Assembly: GCA_029565375.1 (NCBI GenBank)
Contig: JAKQOF010000047.1
Coordinates: 1 to 31,795, forward strand
DNA: 31,795 bases
DNA from: a bacterium
Lineage (GTDB): Bacteria; Patescibacteriota; Saccharimonadia; Saccharimonadales; Saccharimonadaceae
Direction: 5' to 3'
Each line of letters begins with the position of its first letter. Within the stretch, counting starts at the first letter, position 1. Shown here piece after piece: positions 17,377-24,701 of this stretch. A program made the position numbers and the translations under genes. The notes beneath the pieces were generated by a model. It made no database searches. It had not been told where the DNA came from and saw only the letters and a list, made by a program, of their open reading frames with translations.

Positions 17377-18314
17377 CTATTTGACGTGACATCCTCTGGG
17401 CTATCGGCCTCGCTATGAAACTTTTCGTATATTTCACGGAGATGTTGGTCGGTCACATGGGTATATATCTGAGTTGTACTAATGTTACTGTGACCAAGCA
17501 TACTTTGAACACTGCGTATATCAGCGCCATTCATCAGTAGGTCGGTTGCAAAGCTATGACGCATGGTGTGCGGGCTCACGTGTTTTGTGATGCCTGCCAG
17601 GCGCGCATATCGCGTCACGATTCGCTGAACACTTCTTGCAGTCAGCCGACGAAAGTCACCCGTCGTGCCGGTTGTATTATTACGACTATAGTTGAGGAAT
17701 AAGGGAGGGAGGTTGTCGAGTCGTTCTTGTAGGTATTCGTCAACGCAGCGTGCAGCGCTTTCACTAATAAAAATAGGACGATCCTTTTGGCCTTTACCGC
17801 GAACCATAAATTCACGTCGTTTTGTGTTGATGTGATCTCGGTTCAGGTTGACCAGTTCAGACACACGCAACCCGCTTGAAAACAGGAGCTCAACTAGTGC
17901 CTTGTCTCTTCGACCAACTTCGGTCGCAGTACTAATTTGTTCAAGCAACCGTTCAATCTCGTCAAAATGGAGAAAGGTGACCTGTTTACGCGTTGTCTTT
18001 GGAAGCTCAATCTTGTCTGGCGAAAGTGAGGGGATATCCCGTTTTGAAAGGTATCCGAGAAAACCACGAAGAGCAATAAGGTGATAGGACTGAGTGATGG
18101 TTGCTAATTCATCATCGTTGCCGTTTTTATAACGATTCAACCATAGTCGATATTTACGAATAACTTCCGATGTAATTTTATCTACAATTATATCTTCAGT
18201 AAACTCAACAAATCGTTCAAGATAGAGTTTGTAGTTTTCGGCAGTGCGCGCCGAGCGTCCACCTTCTACTTCAAGGTGTTCGATGTAGTCAAGGATGAGT
18301 TCCGACATGTACAT
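17373..18314 (-). CDS. xerD: Tyrosine recombinase, XerC/XerD type
   Basis: Site-specific recombinase that would resolve chromosome dimers at a dif-like site. From the Met at 18314 it is 313 residues, close to the usual 300. Residues 1-90 form the SAM-like core-binding domain (MSELILDYIEHLEVEGGRS). The catalytic residues are all present: R150 (GLRVSEL), K174 (RGKGQKDR), H249 and R252 (HTMRHSFAT), H275 (GHSNISTTQ) and nucleophile Y284 (IYTHV). The frame stays open to 18452, but that would run 93 bases into uppP; a -10 box TATGCT ends 6 bases before the chosen ATG. No integrase-type neighbours or cargo are seen, so a housekeeping role is likelier than a mobile element. XerC versus XerD cannot be decided. 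Confidence 0.9.
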   Translation of the reverse strand: MYMSELILDYIEHLEVEGGRSARTAENYKLYLERFVEFTEDIIVDKITSEVIRKYRLWLNRYKNGNDDELATITQSYHLIALRGFLGYLSKRDIPSLSPDKIELPKTTRKQVTFLHFDEIERLLEQISTATEVGRRDKALVELLFSSGLRVSELVNLNRDHINTKRREFMVRGKGQKDRPIFISESAARCVDEYLQERLDNLPPLFLNYSRNNTTGTTGDFRRLTARSVQRIVTRYARLAGITKHVSPHTMRHSFATDLLMNGADIRSVQSMLGHSNISTTQIYTHVTDQHLREIYEKFHSEADSPEDVTSNS

Positions 18315-18320
18315 GTTATT

Positions 18321-18326
18321 AGCATA
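18321..18326 (-). promoter_or_regulatory. -10 box of xerD
   Basis: On the minus strand TATGCT is followed by 6 bases and the ATG at 18314. It is divergent from and adjacent to the uppP promoter. Confidence 0.5.
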
Positions 18327-18347
18327 GCCTAAAAGCCGATAACTCGG

Positions 18348-18353
18348 TACAAT
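18348..18353 (+). promoter_or_regulatory. -10 box of uppP
   Basis: TACAAT is followed by 6 bases and then the uppP ATG at 18360, predicting a leaderless mRNA. No ribosome binding site is present in that interval. Confidence 0.55.
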
Positions 18354-18359
18354 GAAACA

Positions 18360-19148
18360 ATGCATACGCTTGAAATCATCATCCTTGGCATCATTCAGGG
18401 TCTTACAGAGTTTATTCCTATCAGCAGTTCTGGGCACTTGGTTATTGCCCAAACCTTTTTTTCAGGCGCGTCTGACCATCTGTTTTTAGAGTTTATTAAT
18501 GTGGGTACACTTCTTGCATTGCTTGTTTTCTTCCGTAAAAAAATTCTGACGATTATCAAGGACATTTTTGTTCATAAAAAATATAAGCTTGCTGTCAATA
18601 TCTTAATCACTGCCATACCTGCTGGCATCATCGGCTATGTTCTGGCTGACTTTATCAGTGCAACTCCGTTTTTTGGCAGTGTATTTGTGGTGATGGTGAC
18701 GCTGGCAACAGTTGGTATTGTCATGGTTATTCTGGAACGATTGCCGAAAGCGTCAGCTGTCGGTAGCGGTGAGGCCCTCAGTCCGCTACGAGCTCTTGTT
18801 ATTGGACTAGCGCAGGTCTTTGCGTTGATTCCTGGCGTATCACGATCTGGATCAACGATTATCGCAGGAAGGCTGGCTGGCTTAAACCCTGCAGCCGCGG
18901 CTGAGTATAGTTTTTTGGCGTCTTTGCCGATCATGGTCGGCGTAACACTCAAGATACTTGTATCGGATCGAGACTACCTCATGGCAAATATGACCCCACT
19001 CATTATTGGTAATATTGCCGCATTTCTTGCCGGTATCTTTGCGATAGGCTTTTTAATGAAGTATCTGTCAAAGCATAGCTTGGCGCTATTTGGTTGGTAC
19101 CGGATTGGGCTTGCAGCTGTATTAGCGCTGGTTCTTTTGTTACAATAG
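18360..19148 (+). CDS. uppP: Undecaprenyl-diphosphatase UppP (BacA)
   Basis: Integral membrane phosphatase that recycles undecaprenyl pyrophosphate to the monophosphate carrier for peptidoglycan and other envelope polymers; overproduction classically gives bacitracin resistance. Length is 262 residues (family 260-275). Signature 1, IIQGLTEFIPISSSGHL, holds Q13-x3-E17 and H26. Signature 2, PGVSRSGSTIIAGRLAGL, holds the conserved Arg of the active site. About eight hydrophobic helices are visible. The divergent xerD promoter lies in the 45 bases upstream. The stop codon overlaps an extended -10 box for ndk. Confidence 0.95.
   Translation: MHTLEIIILGIIQGLTEFIPISSSGHLVIAQTFFSGASDHLFLEFINVGTLLALLVFFRKKILTIIKDIFVHKKYKLAVNILITAIPAGIIGYVLADFISATPFFGSVFVVMVTLATVGIVMVILERLPKASAVGSGEALSPLRALVIGLAQVFALIPGVSRSGSTIIAGRLAGLNPAAAAEYSFLASLPIMVGVTLKILVSDRDYLMANMTPLIIGNIAAFLAGIFAIGFLMKYLSKHSLALFGWYRIGLAAVLALVLLLQ
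19138..19146 (+). promoter_or_regulatory. Extended -10 promoter of ndk
   Basis: TG-T-TACAAT sits across the uppP stop codon; AAGGAG (19161-19166) is the ndk ribosome site, so this transcript has a short leader. Confidence 0.5.
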
Positions 19149-19173
19149 AGTGAATTGATTAAGGAGTACATTC

Positions 19174-19677
19174 ATGACAACTGTTGAAAACACACTAGTA
19201 TTATTTAAGCCAGACACGGTTCAACGCGGGCTTGTTGGCGAGATTTTGACACGATTTGAGCGCGTTGGTTTGAAGATTGTTGCAACAAAAATGATTGCAC
19301 CGAACAAAGACCATTACTACAAGCACTACGAAGAAATCGGCCAGATGATTACTCGTCGAGGCGAGAAAGCGTTTGACGTAACACTTGAGATGATGATACA
19401 AGGTCCAGTCATTGCCATGGTACTTGAAGGTGTCGAAGCGGTGGCCCTGGTACGAAAGCTCGTTGGCCCTACCGAACCAAAGTCTGCAGCACCCGGAACG
19501 ATTCGTGGCGACTTTTCGCATATGAGTTTTGTATACGCAGACGATCAGGGCAAAGGTATTCCAAACCTTATTCATGCCAGCGGTGACCCAGAAGAAGCAG
19601 CTAAAGAAATTGCGCATTGGTTTACTGATGACGAGCTGTACACCTACGAAGCAGCAAACGAAAAGTTTGTCCGCTAG
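19174..19677 (+). CDS. ndk: Nucleoside-diphosphate kinase
   Basis: Transfers the gamma phosphate of ATP to NDPs by a phospho-histidine intermediate, balancing NTP pools. It is 167 residues, somewhat longer than the usual 135-155. The N-terminal NTLVLFKPDTVQRGLVGEIL contains the conserved Lys of the family signature. The catalytic His is H134 in NLIHASGDPEEAAKEI, the NxxHxSD-type motif. PGTIRGDF (the Kpn-loop region) is also present. The ribosome site AAGGAG lies 7 bases before ATG. It is followed by the tRNA-Arg region. Confidence 0.96.
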   Translation: MTTVENTLVLFKPDTVQRGLVGEILTRFERVGLKIVATKMIAPNKDHYYKHYEEIGQMITRRGEKAFDVTLEMMIQGPVIAMVLEGVEAVALVRKLVGPTEPKSAAPGTIRGDFSHMSFVYADDQGKGIPNLIHASGDPEEAAKEIAHWFTDDELYTYEAANEKFVR

Positions 19678-19690
19678 TACCCCTGTTATA

Positions 19691-19699
19691 TGCTACAAT
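19691..19699 (+). promoter_or_regulatory. Extended -10 box before the partial tRNA-Arg copy
   Basis: TG-C-TACAAT would start a transcript near 19706 that runs through the partial tRNA copy and into tRNA-Arg. Confidence 0.4.
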
Positions 19700-19713
19700 A
19701 ACGAGTGGGTAGG

Positions 19714-19782
19714 ATATGCCTCGGTAGCTCAACTGCCTGAGCGAAGCGAAACAATTAACAGAAAGCAGCTCTATCCAGTTGA
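19714..19782 (+). repeat. Partial copy of tRNA-Arg 5' half plus inverted D-arm segment
   Basis: Bases 19714-19735 are identical to 19821-19842, the 5' edge, acceptor strand and D-stem start of tRNA-Arg. The copy then continues CCTGAGC, which can still close a D-arm (GCTC...GAGC), but diverges with no anticodon or T arm. Bases 19768-19782 are the exact reverse complement of 19836-19850, the D-arm of the real tRNA. The element is therefore a tRNA half with an antisense D-arm sequence. It could be a relic of template switching or duplication, an attachment-site scar, or a small RNA; the sequence does not decide. Confidence 0.7.
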
Positions 19783-19810
19783 ATTATAAACAGAGGGTAG
19801 GCTGACGCGT

Positions 19811-19816
19811 TATAAT
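19811..19816 (+). promoter_or_regulatory. -10 box of tRNA-Arg
   Basis: TATAAT ends 8 bases before the mature 5' end of tRNA-Arg; no convincing -35 element. Confidence 0.55.
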
Positions 19817-19824
19817 ACCTATAT

Positions 19825-19901
19825 GCCTCGGTAGCTCAACTGGATAGAGCAGATCCGTCCTAAGGATAAGGTTGTAGGTTCAACTCCTGCCCGGGGTACC
19901 A
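19825..19901 (+). tRNA. tRNA-Arg (anticodon CCT)
   Basis: A 77-base cloverleaf with encoded CCA. Acceptor GCCTCGG/CCGGGGT has two G-U pairs; the D-arm is GCTC/GAGC. The anticodon arm is GATCC-GTCCTAA-GGATA, with anticodon CCT at positions 34-36 and a G.A mismatch at 27-43. The T-arm is GTAGG-TTCAACT-CCTGC, and the discriminator is A73. Base 32 is G instead of a pyrimidine, which is unusual. It reads the rare Arg codon AGG. Only 4 bases separate CCA from the next ATG. Confidence 0.93.
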
Positions 19902-19905
19902 AAAC

Positions 19906-20454
19906 ATGAGTAAACAAGATACATCTGACGAAGATTCACAAGCGCAGCTTGATTTTGATGGCCAGCGCGACGATGAACAACTATTGTTCATCTTTCGCCG
20001 ACACATCATTGCGATGCGCAAGGGCTTTTATTTGCTTGTTATCCCACTCGTTATTACGGCAATTCCACCGCTTATTTGGCAAAATAATCTTGAACTCTTT
20101 TGGCTTCCTGTCGGTGGCCTCGCATTAGGACTAATCCTCTTTCTGTATCACTTTATCTTGTGGTATTTTACGATCTATATCGTCACTGATCAGCGCATTC
20201 GGCAGGTGACCCAACGAGGTTTTTTTGGTAAGGATGTTATCGAGCTTCATCTGTCCAAGATTCAAAACATAAGCTATAATATACCAGGGTTTACAGGTGA
20301 AATTTTTCAATATGGGACAATCGTTATCCAGACATTTGTTGGTGACTTGGTGATTCATCAAGTCGAGCATCCCGACAAAACGTACAATAAATTACAAAAT
20401 GCTGTCAATAATGCAGTTAAACACCAAGGAGATTATGAAGAAGTTACTAGCTAA
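19906..20454 (+). CDS. PH-domain (bPH2/DUF304-like) membrane protein
   Basis: A 182-residue protein with an acidic, disordered N-terminus (residues 1-25) and two hydrophobic segments (about 41-60 and 68-90). A bacterial PH-like domain follows (FTIYIVTDQRIRQVTQRGFFGKDV, then IELHLSKIQNISYNIPGF and YGTIVIQTF), where TDxRI and LSKIQ are typical bPH2 patterns. Function of the family is poorly known; membrane-associated stress or envelope roles have been suggested for relatives. It begins 4 bases after the tRNA-Arg CCA with no ribosome site, so processing of the tRNA 3' end would leave an almost leaderless mRNA. It overlaps the foldase gene by 20 bases. Confidence 0.85.
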   Translation: MSKQDTSDEDSQAQLDFDGQRDDEQLLFIFRRHIIAMRKGFYLLVIPLVITAIPPLIWQNNLELFWLPVGGLALGLILFLYHFILWYFTIYIVTDQRIRQVTQRGFFGKDVIELHLSKIQNISYNIPGFTGEIFQYGTIVIQTFVGDLVIHQVEHPDKTYNKLQNAVNNAVKHQGDYEEVTS

Positions 20455-21481
20455 GTTACGTAGGAAAGACGTCGAGGCACCGTCGCGTATTACGAACGAG
20501 ACTGTCGCTGAACATCGTGAACGCATTCTTGCCGGTGGACGCCGCTTCAAGTATCCTTTGCAATACGTCCGACATCGCCTTGTGTTCAATACCATTATTA
20601 TTAGTGTTGTCGCAGTCATTGTTCTCGTGAGCGTCGGCTACTGGCAGTTATATTCTGTTCAAAACACCAACGTCTTTTTTTATAACGTGACGAAGGTTGT
20701 ACCGCTACCGGTCGGTTCTGTTGATGGACAGCCGGTCCTTTATAGTGACTATCTGATACGCTATCGCAGTGCAATCTATAACCTCGAACAAAAAGAGCAA
20801 GTCAGTTTGAAGACAGAGGATGGCAAACGCCAAGCAGACTATCATAAGCAAAAGGCCATGCAAGCTGCTATTAATGACGCGTATGGTGCAAAAGTTGCCA
20901 GCAAACTTGGCTTGAGTGTGACCGATGCTGAGCTGGAGTCATACATTAAAGCACAAAGACAGACGGCAGACGGTGAGATTTCACAGCAAACCTACGATGC
21001 GGCGACGCTTGATATTCTTGGATGGAGCCCAGATGAATATCGTCATGTGTTGAAGAATGAATTGCTCCGCCAGAAGGCGGCATACGCGGTTGATGACGCC
21101 GCACTGGCGACAAGCAATGCACTTACGTCACAAGTAAACGCTGATGGAAGTAACCTAGCGGCAATCACAACAGCGGCAAACGCAGTAGGCGCAAAGGTAG
21201 TGTATGGTGCATTTGGCTGGGTAAATAAAAGCAACCAAGACGGTGGGTTGGCTAGCGCAGCGGTTAAGCTCGAAAAAGGCAAAGTATCAAGCCCGATTAA
21301 GTCCACAACAGGAGACGGGTATTACTTTGTCCGCCTGATCGACAGCAACGACACACAGGTTAACTACGAATATATTCAAGTTCCACTGACAGAGTTTGCC
21401 AGGCAGTTGGCTGAACTACAGAAGAATAATAAGATTGCTGAATACATATCAGTACCAAAGACTGAAACAGATAATCCTTAA
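20435..21481 (+). CDS. Membrane-anchored SurA/PrsA-like peptidyl-prolyl isomerase
   Basis: From ATG 20435 (AAGGAG immediately upstream) it has 348 residues. A basic N-terminal stretch of about 45 residues lies in the cytoplasm. One membrane segment follows (about 50-70, NTIIISVVAVIVLVSVGYW). Next comes a SurA_N-like helical region (DYLIRYRSAIYNLEQ, then KLGLSVTDAELESYIKAQR). Last is a parvulin-type rotamase region at about 225-310 (AFGWVNKSNQDGGLASAAVKLEKGKVSSPIKSTTGDG is the recognisable span, given here as landmarks AFGWV and GKVSSPI and YYFVRLID). It probably assists folding of exported proteins such as the pilins and the 835-aa surface protein. Some catalytic parvulin His residues are not apparent, so chaperone activity may dominate. 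Confidence 0.82.
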   Translation: MKKLLAKLRRKDVEAPSRITNETVAEHRERILAGGRRFKYPLQYVRHRLVFNTIIISVVAVIVLVSVGYWQLYSVQNTNVFFYNVTKVVPLPVGSVDGQPVLYSDYLIRYRSAIYNLEQKEQVSLKTEDGKRQADYHKQKAMQAAINDAYGAKVASKLGLSVTDAELESYIKAQRQTADGEISQQTYDAATLDILGWSPDEYRHVLKNELLRQKAAYAVDDAALATSNALTSQVNADGSNLAAITTAANAVGAKVVYGAFGWVNKSNQDGGLASAAVKLEKGKVSSPIKSTTGDGYYFVRLIDSNDTQVNYEYIQVPLTEFARQLAELQKNNKIAEYISVPKTETDNP

Positions 21482-21492
21482 GGAGACTCACT

Positions 21493-22092
21493 ATGTTTAC
21501 ACTTCCAGAATTGCCATACGATTACGACGGGCTAGGTAAGTATATCAGTAAGGATATTATGGTACTTCATCACGACAAGCATCATCAGACATACGTCGAT
21601 AAGCTAAACGCTGCAATAGACAGTGCCCCAGAACTAAAGGGTCGGTCGGTAGAAGAACTATTGATCGGCATCAATGATGCACCGGATAGCGTTCGTCAGG
21701 CAGTGATTAATCATGGTGGTGGTCACTATAACCACAGTCTTTTCTGGCAGTGGATGTCACCAAACGGTGGCGGTGAGCCAACGGGTGAGTTAGCGGCAGC
21801 ATTAGTTGAAAAGTATGGTAGTTATCAAGAGTTTGTTGACCAATTTACAACAAAATCACTTGCTGTCTTTGGAAGTGGTTGGACATGGTTGCAGCCAGAC
21901 CTTGATATTATTACAACCGCCAACCAGGATAACCCATTGATACAGGGACTGGAAGCGCCACTACTTGGTTTGGACGTCTGGGAACACGCGTACTATCTTG
22001 ATTACAAGAACAAGCGCGACGACTATGTAAAATCGTGGTGGAATGTTGTGAACTGGGATTTTGTGTCAGAGCGTTTTGGTATACACAATTAG
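21493..22092 (+). CDS. sodA: Superoxide dismutase, Fe/Mn family (Mn-type pattern)
   Basis: Converts superoxide to hydrogen peroxide and oxygen. It has 199 residues, the usual length. Metal ligands are H26 (VLHHDKHHQTYV), the His of GGGHYNHSLFW, and Asp and His of LGLDVWEHAYYLDY. The outer-sphere Gln in TANQDNPL is at the place characteristic of Mn enzymes, so Mn or cambialistic use is likely. No signal peptide is present, so it is cytoplasmic. The ribosome site TTAAGGAGA overlaps the stop of the foldase gene, and a terminator hairpin follows. It implies exposure to oxygen or host-derived oxidants. Confidence 0.95.
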   Translation: MFTLPELPYDYDGLGKYISKDIMVLHHDKHHQTYVDKLNAAIDSAPELKGRSVEELLIGINDAPDSVRQAVINHGGGHYNHSLFWQWMSPNGGGEPTGELAAALVEKYGSYQEFVDQFTTKSLAVFGSGWTWLQPDLDIITTANQDNPLIQGLEAPLLGLDVWEHAYYLDYKNKRDDYVKSWWNVVNWDFVSERFGIHN

Positions 22093-22118
22093 TTTTTCGA
22101 GGATTTTTTACACCCAGA

Positions 22119-22154
22119 ATAATAAAAGACCATCTGACGATAGTCTTTTATTAT
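22119..22154. terminator. Bidirectional terminator between sod and tRNA-Asp
   Basis: Arms ATAATAAAAGAC (22119-22130) and GTCTTTTATTAT (22143-22154) pair exactly around a 12-base loop. A/T-rich flanks give U-tracts on both strands. It serves sod (+) and tRNA-Asp (-). Confidence 0.75.
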
Positions 22155-22229
22155 GGCGGGCTCGACCGGATTTGAACCGGCGATCTCCTCCGTGACAGGG
22201 AGGCGTGATAACCCCTTCACTACGAGCCC
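22154..22229 (-). tRNA. tRNA-Asp (anticodon GTC)
   Basis: A 76-base cloverleaf on the minus strand with encoded CCA. Acceptor is GGGCTCG/CGAGCCC, D-arm GTGA/TCAC, anticodon arm CCTCC-CTGTCAC-GGAGG and T-arm GCCGG-TTCAAAT-CCGGT. Discriminator G73 is the identity base of tRNA-Asp. Confidence 0.95.
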
Positions 22230-22251
22230 GTATGTAGGGTGAACTCAAAAC

Positions 22252-22280
22252 ATTCTAACAGTTTTCGGCCGATCAAGCAA
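22252..22280 (-). promoter_or_regulatory. Promoter of tRNA-Asp
   Basis: On the minus strand TTGCTT, a 17-base spacer and TAGAAT, with TG-T directly before the -10 box (extended -10). The -10 lies 22 bases before the mature 5' end. Confidence 0.6.
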
Positions 22281-22313
22281 CAGGGGAGAGGCGTTTATTT
22301 ACACGCCTTGTAA

Positions 22314-22322
22314 TGCTATAAT
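22314..22322 (+). promoter_or_regulatory. Extended -10 promoter of tRNA-Thr
   Basis: TG-C-TATAAT lies 20 bases before the mature tRNA; TTTATT 17 bases further upstream is a weak -35 candidate. Confidence 0.6.
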
Positions 22323-22342
22323 AATCGATGATTGGCAGCAGT

Positions 22343-22418
22343 GCCGCTGTAGCTCAGTTGGTAGAGCGGCGCTTTCGTAAAGCGTAGGTCTCCGGTTCAA
22401 ATCCGGACAGCGGCTCCA
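22343..22418 (+). tRNA. tRNA-Thr (anticodon CGT)
   Basis: A 76-base cloverleaf with encoded CCA. Acceptor is GCCGCTG/CAGCGGC, D-arm GCTC/GAGC, anticodon arm GCGCT-TTCGTAA-AGCGT and T-arm TCCGG-TTCAAAT-CCGGA. It reads ACG. The discriminator is U73, unlike the A73 of tRNA-Arg and tRNA-Val and the G73 of tRNA-Asp here, which matters for the thrS leader. Confidence 0.95.
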
Positions 22419-22432
22419 TCATTTTGAAATAT

Positions 22433-22825
22433 ATGAAAAAGACTATACAAGATTCACTCAAACACCTTGTCGCCGACCGCTATTTACTAGTGCTATCGAG
22501 TATTTTGTTATTACTGGCGATTAGCTTTGCGATATACATAGGATTGAGTGTTCGGCCTAGCGAACTTCAACTTGTGTCGCATTGTTCTGCCTTTGGCGTG
22601 ACGCACTTGTACCGCGACCAGTGGTTTTATTTGCTGACATTTGCGGTTTTTGGATTATTTGCAGCGCTCATTCACATTATTATCGCTATCAAATTGTTAC
22701 TCATCAAAGGGCACTCGCTCGCCGTACTGTTCGCATGGCTTGGTATCGCCATAGTTCTTCTTGCCTGGATGACAGCGTATGCCGTTATTAACATTTACGT
22801 CACAATAAACGTGTGTTCACCGTAG
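22433..22825 (+). CDS. Small polytopic membrane protein, function unknown
   Basis: A 130-residue protein from ATG 22433; TTG 22424 in frame is less likely. Three hydrophobic segments are visible: about 17-38 (LLVLSSILLLLAISFAIYIG), 65-87 (FYLLTFAVFGLFAALIHIII) and 95-122 (LAVLFAWLGIAIVLLAWMTA). Two Cys occur, one in the loop (SHCSAF) and one near the C-terminus. It starts 14 bases after the tRNA-Thr CCA, without a ribosome site, so it is probably expressed from the tRNA transcript. It is followed after 7 bases by the glycosyltransferase, to which it may be functionally linked. No family recognised. Confidence 0.75.
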   Translation: MKKTIQDSLKHLVADRYLLVLSSILLLLAISFAIYIGLSVRPSELQLVSHCSAFGVTHLYRDQWFYLLTFAVFGLFAALIHIIIAIKLLLIKGHSLAVLFAWLGIAIVLLAWMTAYAVINIYVTINVCSP

Positions 22826-22832
22826 TGAGTCT

Positions 22833-24506
22833 ATGATTGATCTTGAAATACCCCTTGGTAAACGAACACTCAAATATCGTTTGTTCGAGATGCTTCCTGC
22901 CGTACTGAGTTACGGTGCATTAATTTTGCTTGTCGTATTGTCGCTTATCAGTCCGCTTTTGGCGGCAGTGTATCTGATGCTTATCATCATCACACTACTA
23001 GTTAAAGCCGTTGGTATCGCATATCACACCATCGGGGGACGCAATCGGCTCGAGCGCTCTCAAAACGTTGACTGGAAGGCACGACTCAGTGATTTGGAAC
23101 AGCCTGTCGAGTCATTTGAACGATTAAAGGATGCTCATTCGCGCGCGTTTGGTGCAATTGCGCACGTAGACAACCTACGTCTGATGTCGGCTGACCCGCA
23201 TACGTTTCCGCGCCCATCCCAGCTGTACAACCTGGTGATTATCGCAACCTATAACGAGTCGTATGACATCCTAGCACCAACAATTCAATCCGTTCTGAGC
23301 ACAACCTACGACAATAAAAAGATTATCCTCGCGATTGCGTATGAGCAGCGTGGTGGACCTGCGATTAAAGCCACAGTAGAGCGTTTAAAAAAGGAGTTTG
23401 GTGATCAGTTCCACTCGCTACACTTAATCGAACACCCGCAAGACCTTCCTGATGAAGTAATTGGAAAGGGTGGTAACATTACCCACGCTGGTCGTTATAT
23501 GCGTGACTGGCTACCGACGCAAGATATCGACTATAAAGATGTTATTGTGACGACGCTCGATAGCGATAACCGTCCCCATGCGACATATTTTGACTATGTG
23601 ACATACGAATACGTCGTACACGAAGATCGCAAACATCTTGCGTATCAGCCGATATCACTATTCTTCAGCAATATTTGGGATGCACCTGCACTTATGCGCG
23701 TTGTTGCAACAGGTAACTCGTTTTGGAACATTATTAGTGCCATGCGCCCTCATACACTTCGCAACTTTGCCTCACATTCGCAACCAATGGATGCACTTGT
23801 CGAGATGGACTTTTGGAGTACGCGCACAATCGTAGAGGACGGTCACCAATACTGGCGTAGTTACTTTTACTTTAACGGTAATTACTCGGTATTGCCGATC
23901 TATGTGCCTATCTATCAAGACGCTGTGCTATCAGATACATACCTAAAGACCTTGAAAGCGCAGTTTATCCAGTTACGTCGGTGGGCATATGGTGCTTCAG
24001 ACGTGCCATACGTGGCAGTACGGATTTTTACGGGTCAGCGCAACGTCTCGTTCTTGGGGGGCTTTGGACGCTTTCTGAGGCTGCTTGATGGCCATGTAAC
24101 GCTTGCGAGTATATCGATTTTGGTCGCCTTCGGTGGGTGGGTACCGCTTCTTATTAATTCTCAGGCATTTCGTGACCCCGTGGCGCACCAACTTCCGGAC
24201 GTCATTAGCTCGATGCAGCAAGTAGCGACCGTCGGTCTTATTATTACTGTCTTTCTCGCCTTTAAGCTTCTTCCTCCGCGGCCAGCGCGCTATAAGCGCC
24301 ATAGGACTATATGGATGGTACTACAGTGGTTCTTGATGCCAATTAGCGCAGTTGGTTACAGCGCCGGATCGGCGTTGTACTCACAAGGTCGTTTATTCCT
24401 TGGTAAGTATCTTGATAAGTTTGATGTAACAGATAAAGCAACACATGAATCCGCAAAAGCTGCTCGGCAGCGCGCCAAAGAACTCAAACATACATCTCAG
24501 GGATAA
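22833..24506 (+). CDS. Membrane glycosyltransferase, GT2 family
   Basis: A 557-residue integral membrane protein of the processive or semi-processive GT2 type. Two N-terminal hydrophobic segments lie at about 24-60. The catalytic domain at about 125-400 starts LVIIATYNESYDILAPTIQS, carries the metal-binding DxD as TTLDSDNRPH (about 240-249), has a possible catalytic base in EMDFWSTRTIVEDGH (ED motif), and ends with QLRRWAYG (about 379-386), the QxxRW signature of BcsA/hyaluronan-synthase-like enzymes. Three or four further membrane helices follow at about 415-530. It probably makes or exports a surface polysaccharide or glycolipid; donor and product cannot be told. It starts 7 bases after the small membrane protein and ends just before a hairpin. 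Confidence 0.88.
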   Translation: MIDLEIPLGKRTLKYRLFEMLPAVLSYGALILLVVLSLISPLLAAVYLMLIIITLLVKAVGIAYHTIGGRNRLERSQNVDWKARLSDLEQPVESFERLKDAHSRAFGAIAHVDNLRLMSADPHTFPRPSQLYNLVIIATYNESYDILAPTIQSVLSTTYDNKKIILAIAYEQRGGPAIKATVERLKKEFGDQFHSLHLIEHPQDLPDEVIGKGGNITHAGRYMRDWLPTQDIDYKDVIVTTLDSDNRPHATYFDYVTYEYVVHEDRKHLAYQPISLFFSNIWDAPALMRVVATGNSFWNIISAMRPHTLRNFASHSQPMDALVEMDFWSTRTIVEDGHQYWRSYFYFNGNYSVLPIYVPIYQDAVLSDTYLKTLKAQFIQLRRWAYGASDVPYVAVRIFTGQRNVSFLGGFGRFLRLLDGHVTLASISILVAFGGWVPLLINSQAFRDPVAHQLPDVISSMQQVATVGLIITVFLAFKLLPPRPARYKRHRTIWMVLQWFLMPISAVGYSAGSALYSQGRLFLGKYLDKFDVTDKATHESAKAARQRAKELKHTSQG

Positions 24507-24509
24507 AAA

Positions 24510-24536
24510 ATCACCTGTTCCTTAAGAACAGGTGAT
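24510..24536. terminator. Terminator between the GT2 gene and the 45-aa ORF
   Basis: ATCACCTGTTC (24510-24520) and GAACAGGTGAT (24526-24536) pair exactly around CTTAA. A run of A upstream becomes a U-tract on the minus strand, so it is best suited to end the minus-strand 45-aa gene and may also serve the GT2 gene. Confidence 0.8.
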
Positions 24537-24557
24537 GGATAGGTGACATCGCTATGC

Positions 24558-24695
24558 TTATGCGTTTTTGTGTGTACGAACACGTACATCACGCTTTACT
24601 TCTTGAAGAGTCTTGTTGTATTCAAATCCCAGACTAAACTGCTGAAGTTGCGAGATAGGTGATACTGGTTCTGACATCTGTTGTTTCTTGACCAT
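24558..24695 (-). CDS. 45-residue basic protein with leaderless promoter
   Basis: A short open frame: starts MVKKQQMSEPVSPISQ, ends VKRDVRVRTHKNA, stop TAA at 24558-24560. It has no membrane segment or Cys, is basic at both ends and is probably soluble. What makes it credible is its context: a near-consensus promoter on the minus strand (TTGACA, 17 bases, TAATAT with TG-C extension) ends 6 bases before the ATG, exactly the leaderless spacing of other genes here, and a strong terminator with U-tract starts 21 bases after the stop. Not recognised as a known family. The middle part SLGFEYNKTLQEVKRDV could form a helix. Alternatively the transcript is a non-coding RNA. Confidence 0.65.
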   Translation of the reverse strand: MVKKQQMSEPVSPISQLQQFSLGFEYNKTLQEVKRDVRVRTHKNA

Positions 24696-24701
24696 ATATA
24701 C

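Noticed and set aside
17373..18452. xerD as integrase of a mobile element with tRNA-Arg as attachment site
   Set aside because: Full XerC/D features, no excisionase, cargo or second attachment site; the tRNA-Arg partial copy is over 1 kb away beyond uppP and ndk.
17373..18452. Long xerD start at 18452
   Set aside because: It would overlap uppP by 93 bases and both promoters; the Met at 18314 has a -10 box at leaderless spacing and gives the normal protein length.
19201..19617. 138-aa minus-strand open frame inside ndk
   Set aside because: Shadow of ndk, whose catalytic motifs are intact.
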